Shown here: positions 1 through 8,852 of the stretch, piece after piece
How the letters are laid out: the number at the start of each line of letters is the position of its first letter
Position numbering within the stretch: position 1 is the first letter of the stretch
DNA from: Xanthomonas sp. NCPPB 1128
GTDB lineage: Bacteria; Pseudomonadota; Gammaproteobacteria; Xanthomonadales; Xanthomonadaceae
Assembly (NCBI RefSeq): GCF_001043115.1
Contig: NZ_LFME01000033.1
Coordinates: 1 to 57,944, forward strand
Length of the DNA stretch: 57,944 bases
Direction: 5' to 3'
Position numbers and translations under genes: made by a program
The notes under the pieces: generated by a model
What the model was told of the DNA's origin: nothing
Seen by the model: only the letters and a program-made list of their open reading frames with translations
Databases searched by the model: none

Positions 1-10
1 ATGTTGCCAT

Positions 11-84
11 CCCGAATCCCGAATCCCGAATCCCGAATCCCGAATCCCGAATCCCGAATCCCGAATCCCGAATCCCGAATCCCG
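11..84. repeat. Heptanucleotide tandem repeat (CCCGAAT)x10
   Basis: Ten perfect head-to-tail copies of CCCGAAT are followed by a partial CCCG. Related but degenerate runs (CCCCAATCCCC, AATCCCGAATCC) recur at about 6138-6170 and 27568-27598, so this is a dispersed intergenic sequence type here. Copy number is probably variable by slippage. An open reading frame through it translates only to a low-complexity SRIPNPE repeat and is not a gene. Confidence 0.95.
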
Positions 85-125
85 GCCGCACCGCGGCCCA
101 GCCCTTTGCCGCACCGCACATTGCC

Positions 126-143
126 AATGACACCGGTTTACCA
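126..143 (+). promoter_or_regulatory. Putative LacI-family operator upstream of the hydratase-TRAP operon
   Basis: The 18-mer AATGACACCGGTTTACCA is identical to the one at 6189-6206 upstream of kduI. Its core, ACACCGGTTT, is close to the AAACCGGTTT-type palindrome bound by LacI-family repressors. A TATACA stretch just downstream could be a -10 element, which would place the site over the promoter. A LacI-family regulator is encoded in the same cluster (4070-5128). Pairing regulator and site is inference. Confidence 0.65.
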
Positions 144-211
144 TATACAACGGCGCAGCGCGCTGTCGATGCGCGGCGCAGCAATTCCGATCCCCCCCAT
201 TCCTTGCGGAG

Positions 212-1036
212 ATGCCCTTGAGCCTTCCTTCCGGCCCGTCGCAGACGCCACCGCCCGCGTTGGCCGACATCGCGGCCCGCTTCGTCCAGGCCCGCCGCCA
301 GGGCCGGGCGCTGCCTGATTTCCCCGGCGTCATCCCCGACGACCTGGAGACCGCCTACCGCGTGCAGGACCTGGCGATCGCGCAATGGCCGGACCGCGTG
401 GTCGGCTGGAAGGTCGGCTACATCGCCCCCGAGCGCCGCGACCATTCCGGGGACGAGCGCCTGTTGGGCCCGATCTTCGCCGCTGCGCTGTGGAATGCTA
501 CCGGTGGAACAGCGGACATCCCGGTGTTCGACGGCGGCTTCGGCGCGGTCGAGGCCGAGTACGTGCTGCGCCTGGACGCGGACGTGCCGGCCGACCAGCT
601 GCACTGGACCCCGGAGCAGGCCGCGCAGGTGCCGGCGACGCTGTTCGTCGGCGTCGAGGTGGCGAGCAGTCCGCTGGCCACGATCAACCAGCTGGGGCCG
701 CGCGTAGTGATCTCCGATTTCGGCAACAACAACGGCCTGCTGCTGGGGCCGCAGGTGCCCAACTGGACCACGCTGGACGAGACCGCACTGCGTGCCGAGA
801 CCTGGATCGAGGGCCGATGCGTGGGCACCGGCGGCGCCACGCTGCTGCCGGGCGGGCTGCGCGCGGCGTTCGCATTCGCGCTGGCGCGTTCGGCCAGGCG
901 CGGGCGGCCGCTGCGCCGCGGCGAGCTGATCGCTACCGGCAACGCTACCGGCATCCACGACATCGCCATCGGCCAGCAGGCGACGATCCGCTTCGACGGC
1001 TATGGCGAACTTCACTGCAGGGCGGTCGCGGCCTAG
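212..1036 (+). CDS. 2-keto-4-pentenoate hydratase / fumarylacetoacetate hydrolase family protein
   Basis: A 274-residue protein with the sequence character of the 2-oxopent-4-enoate hydratase branch of the FAH superfamily: VGWKVGY near residue 67, an EAEYVLRL segment with the expected acidic residues, and a C-terminal GATGIHDI-like block. These enzymes add water to, or cleave, small 2-oxo acids using a divalent metal. Here the gene leads a probable operon with a TRAP transporter, downstream of an operator shared with kduI, so a role on a uronate-derived keto acid is likelier than aromatic meta-cleavage. The substrate is unknown. GGAG sits directly against the ATG, an unusually short Shine-Dalgarno spacing, so the true start could lie slightly downstream. 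Confidence 0.85.
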   Translation: MPLSLPSGPSQTPPPALADIAARFVQARRQGRALPDFPGVIPDDLETAYRVQDLAIAQWPDRVVGWKVGYIAPERRDHSGDERLLGPIFAAALWNATGGTADIPVFDGGFGAVEAEYVLRLDADVPADQLHWTPEQAAQVPATLFVGVEVASSPLATINQLGPRVVISDFGNNNGLLLGPQVPNWTTLDETALRAETWIEGRCVGTGGATLLPGGLRAAFAFALARSARRGRPLRRGELIATGNATGIHDIAIGQQATIRFDGYGELHCRAVAA

Positions 1037-1070
1037 GCTGCGACGGCAATGACGCGCGGGAGGGCGCAGC

Positions 1071-2066
1071 ATGATCACTCGTAGACGATTCCTGGGTGCG
1101 GGACTCACCGCCGCGGCGGCGGCCGGCGTGCCGCTAGGCGCGCTGGCGCAGCGCGGCGACACCCGCCTGCTCACCGCCACCGACGTGCACGTGGCCGACT
1201 ATCCCACCGTGGAGGCGGTGCGCTGGTTCGGGCAGACCCTGGAGCAGAAGACCGGCGGCCGCCTGCGCCTGCGCCAGTACCACTCCGGCCAGCTCGGCCG
1301 CGAGTCCGAGGCGATCGACATGGCCCGCTTCGGCGCCATCGACATCACCCGGGTGTACTCCGGCGCGCTCAACAACACCTTCCCGCTGACCCAGGCGCTG
1401 TGCCTGCCGTACGTGTTCGACTCGGTGGCGCACCTGCGCCGGGCGATCGACGGTCACGTCGGCGACAGCATCCTGCGCAGCTTCGAGCAACGCGACCTGG
1501 TCGGGCTGGCGATCTACGACTCCGGCGCGCGCTGCTTCTACAACACCAAGCATCCGCTGCGGCAGCCCAAGGATCTGCACGGGCTCAAGCTGCGCGTGGC
1601 GTCCTCGGACATCTTCCTCAAGCTGATGCGCATGCTCGGCGCCAACCCGACGCCGATGTCGCTGGGCGAGACCTTCTCGGCGATGGAGACGCACATGATC
1701 GACGGCGCCGAGAACAACATGCGCAGTTTCCAGTCCAGCCGCCACTTCGAGGCCGCGCACTACTGGTCGCAGAGCGACCACTCCTACGCGCCGGACGTGC
1801 TGGTGATGTCCAGGCGCAGCTTCGAGACGCTGGCACCGGACGAGCGCACGCTGGTGCTGGAGACCGCGCGGCAATCGGTGACGGTGATGCGCCGGCTGTG
1901 GGACGCCTCCGAGGCGCAGGCGCGGCAGCAGGTGATCGACTACGGCGTGGCCATCAACGAGGTCGACATGCCCGCCTTCCGCAAGGCCGCCGCGCCGCTG
2001 CTGGCCGAATACCGGCAGCAGCCGGAGATCGAAGCCCTCTACCGCCGCATCCGCGATTTCGCCTGA
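1071..2066 (+). CDS. dctP: TRAP transporter substrate-binding protein (DctP family)
   Basis: Periplasmic solute-binding protein of 331 residues. It opens with a twin-arginine motif (TRRRFLG) and an Ala-rich hydrophobic stretch ending near ALAQ, a Tat-type signal peptide, consistent with export of a folded protein. The DctP fold follows, with the GRESEAIDM region and a FSAMETHMIDGAENN block that matches the family segment carrying the carboxylate-binding site. An AGGG Shine-Dalgarno lies 7 nt before the ATG. It is followed after 4 nt by dctQ and then dctM, a complete tripartite importer. The cluster suggests hexuronates or oligogalacturonate products as ligands (inference). Confidence 0.92.
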   Translation: MITRRRFLGAGLTAAAAAGVPLGALAQRGDTRLLTATDVHVADYPTVEAVRWFGQTLEQKTGGRLRLRQYHSGQLGRESEAIDMARFGAIDITRVYSGALNNTFPLTQALCLPYVFDSVAHLRRAIDGHVGDSILRSFEQRDLVGLAIYDSGARCFYNTKHPLRQPKDLHGLKLRVASSDIFLKLMRMLGANPTPMSLGETFSAMETHMIDGAENNMRSFQSSRHFEAAHYWSQSDHSYAPDVLVMSRRSFETLAPDERTLVLETARQSVTVMRRLWDASEAQARQQVIDYGVAINEVDMPAFRKAAAPLLAEYRQQPEIEALYRRIRDFA

Positions 2067-2070
2067 GCCC

Positions 2071-2595
2071 ATGCCGATGACCGACCACGACCCCGCCCTC
2101 CCGGTGCCGCCGCTGCAGCGGCTGCTGGACCGGATCGCCAACCTCGCCATCGGCACCGCTGCCGCCGCCCTGCTCGGGCTGGTGGTGGTGCAGGGCTGGC
2201 AGGTGTTCACCCGCTACGTGCTCAACGACTCGCCGAGCTGGACCGAGCCGGTGACGCTGCTGCTGCTGAGCACGGCGATGAGCCTGGGCGCCGCCGCCGG
2301 CGTGCACACCCGCCGCCACTTCGGCTTCTTCCTGCTGGCCGAGACGCTGCACGCCAATCTGCGCCGCGTCATCGACCTGCTGCGCCCGCTGCTGGTGGCC
2401 GCCATCGGCGCGGTGATCGCGTGGTGGGGTGCGGTGCTGCTGCTGGACGGGCTGGACATCAAGATGGCCGGCGCGCAGATGCCGCAGAGCATCAACTACC
2501 TGCCGCTGTCGATCGGCGGCGCGCTGATGAGCGTGTTCGCGCTGTACCAGGCCTGGCGGGTGCTGCGCCCGGGCACCACCATGGGGAGGAACTGA
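2071..2595 (+). CDS. dctQ: TRAP transporter small permease subunit (DctQ family)
   Basis: A 174-residue inner-membrane protein with four predicted hydrophobic segments and the DctQ signature FTRYVLNDSPSWTEP in the first third, in which aromatic, Asn and Trp-Thr-Glu positions are conserved. DctQ and DctM together form the sodium-coupled membrane complex that accepts ligand from DctP. The gene lies 4 nt after dctP and 2 nt before dctM, so the three are almost certainly co-transcribed and translationally coupled. A second in-frame ATG two codons in is an alternative start. Confidence 0.92.
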   Translation: MPMTDHDPALPVPPLQRLLDRIANLAIGTAAAALLGLVVVQGWQVFTRYVLNDSPSWTEPVTLLLLSTAMSLGAAAGVHTRRHFGFFLLAETLHANLRRVIDLLRPLLVAAIGAVIAWWGAVLLLDGLDIKMAGAQMPQSINYLPLSIGGALMSVFALYQAWRVLRPGTTMGRN

Positions 2596-2597
2596 GC

Positions 2598-3881
2598 ATG
2601 GCCATCGCCATCCTGTTGGGATTGTTCGTGGTGCTGCTGCTGATCGGCGTGCCGGTGGCGTATGCGCTGGGCGCGGCGGCGCTGGCCACGCTGCTGTATC
2701 TGGACCTGCCGGCGGTGGTGTTGGTGCAGCAGATCTCCGCCGGCAGCGGCTCGGCGTCACTGATCGCGATCCCGTTGTTCATCTTCGCCGGCGAACTGAT
2801 GCTGCGCGGCGGCATCTCCGATCGCCTGATCGCGCTGGCGTCCTCGCTGGTCGGGCGCATGCGCGGCGGCCTGGGCCAGGTCAGCGTGCTGTCCTCGCTG
2901 TTCTTCGGTGGCGTGTCCGGCTCGGCCATCGCCGACGTCTCGGCGGTCGGCGGCACCATGATTCCGCAGATGATCAACCGCGGCTACGACCGCGACTACG
3001 CGGTCAACGTCAGCATGACCGCGGCGCTGGTGGCGCTGCTGGTGCCGCCCTCGCACAACCTGATCCTGTTCTCGGCCGCGGCCGGCGGCGGCCTGTCGAT
3101 CGCCGACCTGTTCGCCGCCGGAATCGTGCCGGCGCTGCTGATGACCGCGGCGATGATGATCACCGGCTATGCGGTGGCGCGCTCGCGCGGCTATGGCACC
3201 GAGGCGTTCCCGGGCTGGCGCGCGGTGGCGTTGCGCCTGGTCGGCGCGCTGCCGGGCCTGGGCCTGGTCGCGCTGATCTTCGTCGGCATCCGCGCCGGCA
3301 TCTTCACCGCGGTGGAGAGCGCGGCGATCGCGGTGGTGTATGCGCTGCTGGTCACCGCGCTGCTGTACCGCCAGCTGCGCTGGGCCGAGTTCTTCGCCGC
3401 GGTGACGCATGCCGCGCGCACCACCGGGGTGATCCTGTTCGTGATCGCCACCGCGGCGGTGTTCGGCTGGTTGCTTGCCTACCTGCAGGTGCCGGCGGCG
3501 GCGGTGCACTTCCTGCAGTCCATCGCCCACAGCCAGCACACGGTGCTGCTGATGATCGTGGTGATGCTGCTGTTGCTGGGCATGTTCATGGATCTGGCGC
3601 CGAAGATCCTGATCTGCACGCCGATCTTCCTGCCGGTGGCCAAGGCCTACGGCATCGACCCGATCCATTTCGGTCTGGTGATGGTGCTGGCCGGCGGCAT
3701 CGGCCTGATCACCCCGCCGGTGGGCTCGGTCCTGTTCATCGGCACCTCGATCGGACAGATCACCGTCGCCCAGAGCATGCGCACCATCTGGCCGTTCTGG
3801 CTGGCGGCGCTGTGCGTGCTGCTGATCGTGGCGTTCTTCCCGGAACTGTCGCTGTGGCTGCCGCGCGCGCTGCGCGCCTGA
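2598..3881 (+). CDS. dctM: TRAP transporter large permease subunit (DctM family)
   Basis: A 427-residue polytopic membrane protein (about 12 hydrophobic segments). It has DctM hallmarks: IPLFIFAGELM near residue 55, FFGGVSGSAIADVSAVG near residue 100, LVPPSHNLI, and a C-terminal LITPPVGSVLF repeat of that motif. This is the ion-coupled transport subunit. The ATG at 2598 is preceded by GGGAGGAAC, a good Shine-Dalgarno, and lies 2 nt after the dctQ stop. The reading frame extends upstream into dctQ, but that part is only a frame shadow. Length is normal for the family. Confidence 0.94.
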   Translation: MAIAILLGLFVVLLLIGVPVAYALGAAALATLLYLDLPAVVLVQQISAGSGSASLIAIPLFIFAGELMLRGGISDRLIALASSLVGRMRGGLGQVSVLSSLFFGGVSGSAIADVSAVGGTMIPQMINRGYDRDYAVNVSMTAALVALLVPPSHNLILFSAAAGGGLSIADLFAAGIVPALLMTAAMMITGYAVARSRGYGTEAFPGWRAVALRLVGALPGLGLVALIFVGIRAGIFTAVESAAIAVVYALLVTALLYRQLRWAEFFAAVTHAARTTGVILFVIATAAVFGWLLAYLQVPAAAVHFLQSIAHSQHTVLLMIVVMLLLLGMFMDLAPKILICTPIFLPVAKAYGIDPIHFGLVMVLAGGIGLITPPVGSVLFIGTSIGQITVAQSMRTIWPFWLAALCVLLIVAFFPELSLWLPRALRA

Positions 3882-4069
3882 ACGAGCCCGCCGACGTGCG
3901 ACAGGCGGCGATCCGCGTGCCGTTCACGCCGATCGCCGCTGCCGGCGCAGGCCCTCGGGTCCCGGGTCCCGGGTCCCGGCATGGTGCGCTTACACCGCTT
4001 CCATGACCGTGCGCTGGAGCGAGCATGACACCCAGTAGAATCCCCTCTCTTTCGTCCGGTTTTCCGTCC

Positions 4070-5128
4070 ATGGCGCCGAACAAGCCCCGTCCCGCCGATG
4101 CTCCCGCTTCCGCCCACGGCAAGGCCGCGACGATCAACGACATCGCGCGCCTGTCCGGGGTGTCGAAGAAGACCGTATCGCGGATCATCAACAACTCGCC
4201 GCTGGTGCGCAAAGACACCCGCGAGAAGGTCGAGGCGCTGATGCGCGAGGTCGGCTATGCGCCGGACCCGCTGGCGCGCGGGCTGGCCTTCCGGCGCTCG
4301 TTCCTGATCGGCATGGTCTACGACAACCCCACCGCGCAGTACATCGTGGACATGCAGTACGGCGCGCTGGACGCGCTGCGCGGCTCCAGCTTCGAACTGG
4401 TGGTGCACCCCTGCGACAGCCGCAGCCCGGGCTACATCGAGGGCGTGCGCCGCTTCGTGCAGCAGCAGAAGCTGCACGGGGTGATCCTGGTGCCGCGCGC
4501 CTCCGAGGACCAGGCGCTGGCCGACATGCTCGCCGGCATCGGCGTGCGCTACACCCGCATCGCCTCGCTGCCGCTGGACGACACCTCGCAGATGGTGGTC
4601 ACCCACGACCGGGACGGTGCCGCCGAGGCCGCCGACTACCTGCTGTCGCTGGGCCACCGCGACATCGCCCTGATCACCGGTCCCAGCGCCTACCGCTCCG
4701 CGCACGAGCGCACCGCCGGCTTCATCGACGCACTGACCCGGCGCGGCATCGAATTGCCGCCGGCGCGCATCGTCGAGGCCGGCTACACCTTCGAATCGGG
4801 CGTGGCCGCGGCGGAAAAGCTGCTGCTGGGCAAGCAGCGGCCCAGCGCGATCTTCACCGGCAACGACGAAATGGCCGCCGGCGTGTACAAGGTCGCGCTG
4901 CGCGCCAACATCAACATCCCGCGGCAGCTGTCGATCATCGGCTATGACGACAGCCCGCTGGCCTCGCGGCTGTGGCCGTCGCTGACCTCGGTGCGCCGGC
5001 ATACCCGCGACACCGGCCGCACCGCCGCGGCCATGCTGATCCAGCCCGAGGGCACGCCGTCGCTGGCGGTGGCCAGCGTGCGACCGCACCTGATCGTGCG
5101 CGACTCCTGCCAGCCGCCGGAAGACTGA
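4070..5128 (+). CDS. LacI-family transcriptional regulator, probable uronate regulator
   Basis: DNA-binding repressor of 352 residues. The N-terminal LacI helix-turn-helix is clear (ATINDIARLSGVSKKTVSRI, residues 20-39), followed by a periplasmic-binding-protein-like effector domain (FTGNDEMAAGVYK, IIGYDDSPLAS). It follows dctM on the same strand and is the obvious candidate to bind the 18-bp operators at 126-143 and 6189-6206. An in-frame ATG at 4025 has a GGAG 9 nt upstream, but a -10-like TAGAAT lies at 4036-4041, between the two ATGs, favouring 4070. The effector is likely a uronate intermediate such as 2-keto-3-deoxygluconate (inference from context). Confidence 0.88.
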   Translation: MAPNKPRPADAPASAHGKAATINDIARLSGVSKKTVSRIINNSPLVRKDTREKVEALMREVGYAPDPLARGLAFRRSFLIGMVYDNPTAQYIVDMQYGALDALRGSSFELVVHPCDSRSPGYIEGVRRFVQQQKLHGVILVPRASEDQALADMLAGIGVRYTRIASLPLDDTSQMVVTHDRDGAAEAADYLLSLGHRDIALITGPSAYRSAHERTAGFIDALTRRGIELPPARIVEAGYTFESGVAAAEKLLLGKQRPSAIFTGNDEMAAGVYKVALRANINIPRQLSIIGYDDSPLASRLWPSLTSVRRHTRDTGRTAAAMLIQPEGTPSLAVASVRPHLIVRDSCQPPED

Positions 5129-5353
5129 GCGCGGCGGCGCGGCGGGCTACCGGCGCGCGCGCGACGCCGGAGCGCGTGGTGGCGAGCGGAGGTGTTGGCC
5201 TGCCAGGTGCTAGCGGAGACAGGCATGATCCGTGATTCGCGATCCGTCGCTGCGGGAGTGGATTCAGCGATCTGCGATACGGGTGCCAGGCGTATTGGAG
5301 TCAGCGGTCAAGCGGCCGCGACAAGCGAAGCTGAGAGCCGACTGACACCCTCC

Positions 5354-5433
5354 GTCGTCGGGACTGAAGTCCCTCCCACAGTGCACCCGGCGGGCTCGCC
5401 GCAAGCCCCTGTGGGAGCGGCTTCAGCCGCGAC
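5354..5433. repeat. REP-like inverted pair in the 5129-5720 intergenic region
   Basis: Two short hairpin-forming repeats, GTCGGGACTGAAGTCCCTCC and TGTGGGAGCGGCTTCAGCCG, stand in inverted arrangement about 30 bp apart. It is the same composite as one unit of the array at 26775-27500. The rest of the 592-bp gap between the LacI gene and the VOC gene holds nothing else I can support except a TACACT at about 5614 that could be a -10 element for the VOC gene. Confidence 0.85.
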
Positions 5434-5720
5434 GCGCACGAACGAAACTGCCGTGGCGAACGATCCCCAGGGGACCGGGAGCCGTTCCCAAGCAGCAGTG
5501 AAGCGCCCGCTGACCGCGGGGCGTGGGCGTTTCAACGCCATCCATGCGTCGCACCCACATTTCGGCCAGGGCACGTGTCCCGCCCCCCGCCTCCCCACCC
5601 GCTGCAAACGGTCTACACTGCCCGCCGACCGTGCGGACACCGCTCCGCCCATCGAAGGCCCGCCCCGTTCCGGCACCGTCCGGGCGGACCCACGCGGCCT
5701 TCCTGCGAGGAGCCTTCGCC

Positions 5721-6110
5721 ATGTCGTCCCCTGTGCCTGCCGCCACCGCGGTCCGTTTCGGCCGCCTGGCGCCGACCGTCCCCGTCGCCGACATCGCCCG
5801 CGCCGTCGCCTTCTACACAGAACGGCTGGGTTTCCGCAGCGTGTTCCAGAACGGCAGCCCGGTCGGTTTCGTGATCCTGAAGAAGGACGACGCCGAACTG
5901 CACCTGACCCTGCGCCCCGACCACCGCGGCAGCACCAGCAACGTCGCCCACCTGATGGTCGACGACGCCGCGGCCCTGTACGACAGCCTGCAGGCGCAGG
6001 GCGTCCGCATCATCAAGGCGATCCGCGATGCCGACGTCGGCCTGCGCTGCTTCGTCTTCGCCGACCCCGACGGCAACCGCATCGACGTCGGCCAGCCGCT
6101 GCCGCGCTGA
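5721..6110 (+). CDS. VOC (glyoxalase / bleomycin-resistance) superfamily protein
   Basis: A compact 129-residue protein with the paired beta-alpha-beta-beta-beta units of the vicinal oxygen chelate fold: VPVADIARAVAFYTERLGF at residues 16-34 opens the first unit, and FADPDGNRIDVGQP closes the second. AGGAG at 5708-5712 precedes the chosen ATG by 8 nt. The reading frame is open upstream to 5523 but lacks VOC similarity there. Members include metal-dependent lyases, isomerases and drug-binding proteins, so the function cannot be assigned. It sits between the two halves of the uronate cluster but outside the operator-controlled units, so a role there is unproven. Confidence 0.85.
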   Translation: MSSPVPAATAVRFGRLAPTVPVADIARAVAFYTERLGFRSVFQNGSPVGFVILKKDDAELHLTLRPDHRGSTSNVAHLMVDDAAALYDSLQAQGVRIIKAIRDADVGLRCFVFADPDGNRIDVGQPLPR

Positions 6111-6137
6111 GCCACTGCGCCGCCACGCGGCGCAGTG

Positions 6138-6170
6138 CCTTCCATCCCCAATCCCCACTCCCCAATCCCG
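6138..6170. repeat. Degenerate CCCNAAT repeat
   Basis: A short run of CCCCAATCCCCACTCCCCAATCCC between the VOC gene and the kduI operator. It is related to the heptamer array at 11-84 and to a similar run near 27568-27598. No gene or hairpin is associated with it. Confidence 0.6.
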
Positions 6171-6188
6171 GCCGTTCGTGCACTGCGG

Positions 6189-7123
<935 letters not shown>

Positions 7124-7179
7124 GCCGCCGTTACTCGCCCCTGTCCCTGCCATCCGCATCCCTTCTAGGAGCCCCCGCA

Positions 7180-7935
7180 ATGACCCATCCGTTCAGTCTC
7201 GAAGGCAAGGTCGCCCTGGTCACCGGCGCCAACACCGGCCTCGGCCAAGGCATCGCCGTGGCGCTGGCGCAGGCCGGCGCCGACATCGCCGCCGCCGGCA
7301 TCCAGGCGCCGACCGAGACCGAGGCCAAGGTCACCGCGCTGGGCCGCCGCTTCATCGCCATCGAAGCCAACCTGATCAGCATCGAGCCGGTGCAGCGCAT
7401 CCTCGACGAGACCCTGTCCGGGCTCGGCCGTCTCGACATCCTGGTCAACAACGCCGGGCTGATCCGTCGTGCCGATGCGGTGGACTTCAGCGAGCAGGAC
7501 TGGGACGACGTCATGAACGTCAACATCAAGTCCGCCTTCTTCATGTGCCAGGCCGCCGGCCGCCACTTCATCGCCCAGGGCAGCGGCAAGATCATCAACA
7601 TCGCCTCGATGCTGTCGTTCCAGGGCGGCATCCGCGTGCCCTCGTACACCGCCAGCAAGTCCGGCATCGCCGGCATCACCCGCCTGCTGGCCAACGAGTG
7701 GGGCGCCAAGGGCGTCAACATCAACGCCATCGCCCCGGGCTACATGGCCACCGACAACACCGCGCAGCTGCGCGCCGATGCCGCGCGCAACCAGGCGATC
7801 CTGGACCGCATCCCGGCCGGCCGCTGGGGCGTGCCGGAAGACCTAGGCGGCACCGCGGTGTTCCTGGCCAGCAGCGCCTCGGACTACGTCAACGGCACCG
7901 TGATCCCGGTCGACGGCGGCTGGCTCGCCCGCTAA
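7180..7935 (+). CDS. kduD: 2-dehydro-3-deoxy-D-gluconate 5-dehydrogenase
   Basis: A short-chain dehydrogenase/reductase of 251 residues that reduces 2,5-diketo-3-deoxygluconate to 2-keto-3-deoxygluconate with NAD(P)H, the step after KduI. Visible motifs are the Rossmann TGANTGLGQG near residue 17, NNAG near 90, the catalytic Ser in NIASM and the Tyr-x3-Lys in SYTASKSG. The C-terminal VNGTVIPVDGGWLAR is typical of KduD. AGGAG lies 8 nt before the ATG. It sits directly downstream of kduI and upstream of an RpiB-like gene, probably in one transcript. Confidence 0.95.
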   Translation: MTHPFSLEGKVALVTGANTGLGQGIAVALAQAGADIAAAGIQAPTETEAKVTALGRRFIAIEANLISIEPVQRILDETLSGLGRLDILVNNAGLIRRADAVDFSEQDWDDVMNVNIKSAFFMCQAAGRHFIAQGSGKIINIASMLSFQGGIRVPSYTASKSGIAGITRLLANEWGAKGVNINAIAPGYMATDNTAQLRADAARNQAILDRIPAGRWGVPEDLGGTAVFLASSASDYVNGTVIPVDGGWLAR

Positions 7936-7990
7936 CCCTCTTCCTTCTCCCTTCGGGAGAAGGTGCCCGTAAGGGCGGATGAGGGTGCGA
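7934..7990. repeat. CTTCTCCC-type palindromic intergenic repeat
   Basis: Perfect hairpin CCTTCTCCC-TTC-GGGAGAAGG at 7943-7963, followed by TGCCCGTAAGGGCGGATGAGGGT. It is the same family as the second hairpin of each unit in the array at 50101-50655. It lies between kduD and the isomerase gene and could modulate mRNA stability or termination within the operon. Confidence 0.85.
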
Positions 7991-8040
7991 CTACCGCCGA
8001 ATTATCCCAACCAAACACATCCCCCACCCAAAGGACCCCC

Positions 8041-8697
8041 ATGAAAATCGCCCTAATGAACGAGTTCAGCCAGGCCGCCAAGAACCCGGTGATCCTGCAG
8101 CAGCTCAACGACGTCGCCACCGCGCAGGGCCACAGCGTGTTCAACGTCGGCATGGACGGCGACGCCGACCACCGCCTGACCTACATCCACCTGGGCATCT
8201 GCGCCGGCCTGCTGCTCAATGCCGGCGCGGTGGACTTCGTGGTCGCCGGCTGCGGCACCGGCCAGGGCGCGATGATGTCGCTCAACGCGCACCCGGGCGT
8301 GTTCTGCGGCTACTGCATCGAGCCGACCGATGCCTACCTGTTCGCCCAGGTCAACAACGGCAACGCGCTGGCGCTGGCCTTCGCCAAGGGCTACGGCTGG
8401 GGCGCGGAGATCAACGTGCGCTACATCTTCGAGAAGGCCTTCAGCGGCGAGCGCGGCATGGGCTACCCGGCCGAGCGCCGCGAATCGCAGCAGGCCAACG
8501 CCGGCATCCTGACCCAGGTCAAGCAGGCCCTGGCCAAGTCCTACCTGGACGGCCTGCGCGCGCTGGATCCGGAGCTGGTCAAGCAGGCCGTGGGCGGCGC
8601 GCGCTTCCAGCAGTGCTTCTTCGACAACGCCAAGGACGCCGAGCTGCGCGCCTTCGTCGCCGGCGTGCTGGGCAAGGCCGACGCCGCCGCGGCCTGA
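8041..8697 (+). CDS. RpiB/LacA/LacB-family sugar-phosphate isomerase homologue
   Basis: A 218-residue protein whose first 150 residues follow the RpiB/LacAB fold: HLGICAGLLLNAG, the GCGTGQG loop holding the proton-relay Cys, and NNGNALALA matching the NDANVL region. RpiB itself is about 150 residues, so a C-terminal extension of about 70 residues distinguishes this group. It follows kduI-kduD and precedes a secreted pectin-related protein, so it is presumably an isomerase of a uronate or deoxyketohexose intermediate rather than ribose-5-phosphate isomerase. The substrate is inferred only from context. Confidence 0.82.
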   Translation: MKIALMNEFSQAAKNPVILQQLNDVATAQGHSVFNVGMDGDADHRLTYIHLGICAGLLLNAGAVDFVVAGCGTGQGAMMSLNAHPGVFCGYCIEPTDAYLFAQVNNGNALALAFAKGYGWGAEINVRYIFEKAFSGERGMGYPAERRESQQANAGILTQVKQALAKSYLDGLRALDPELVKQAVGGARFQQCFFDNAKDAELRAFVAGVLGKADAAAA

Positions 8698-8717
8698 TCG
8701 CAGGTGCGATGCTCGCG

Positions 8718-8752
8718 CCCCTCTCCCACGGGAGAGGGGTTGGGGTGAGGGC
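8718..8752. repeat. CCCCTCTCCC-type palindromic repeat
   Basis: CCCCTCTCCCACGGGAGAGGGG hairpin followed by TTGGGGTGAGGGC. This is one of at least nine copies of this family in the window (also near 10001, 14569, 14718, 15955, four in 50101-50655, and 57878). Confidence 0.9.
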
Positions 8753-8852
8753 CGAAGGATCGGCCGACGCCTACCGCGCTGCCCCCTGTCTGTCTGGCGT
8801 GATTGCGTCGACCGACGCGGGTGCCAGGCAGCCCCAGCGCAGCGGAGTGCCC

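Noticed and set aside
3954-3980. CGGGTCC-type triplicate downstream of dctM considered as terminator
   Set aside because: It is a short direct repeat (GGGTCCC units) that could form a weak self-complementary structure but has no U-tract; left unannotated.
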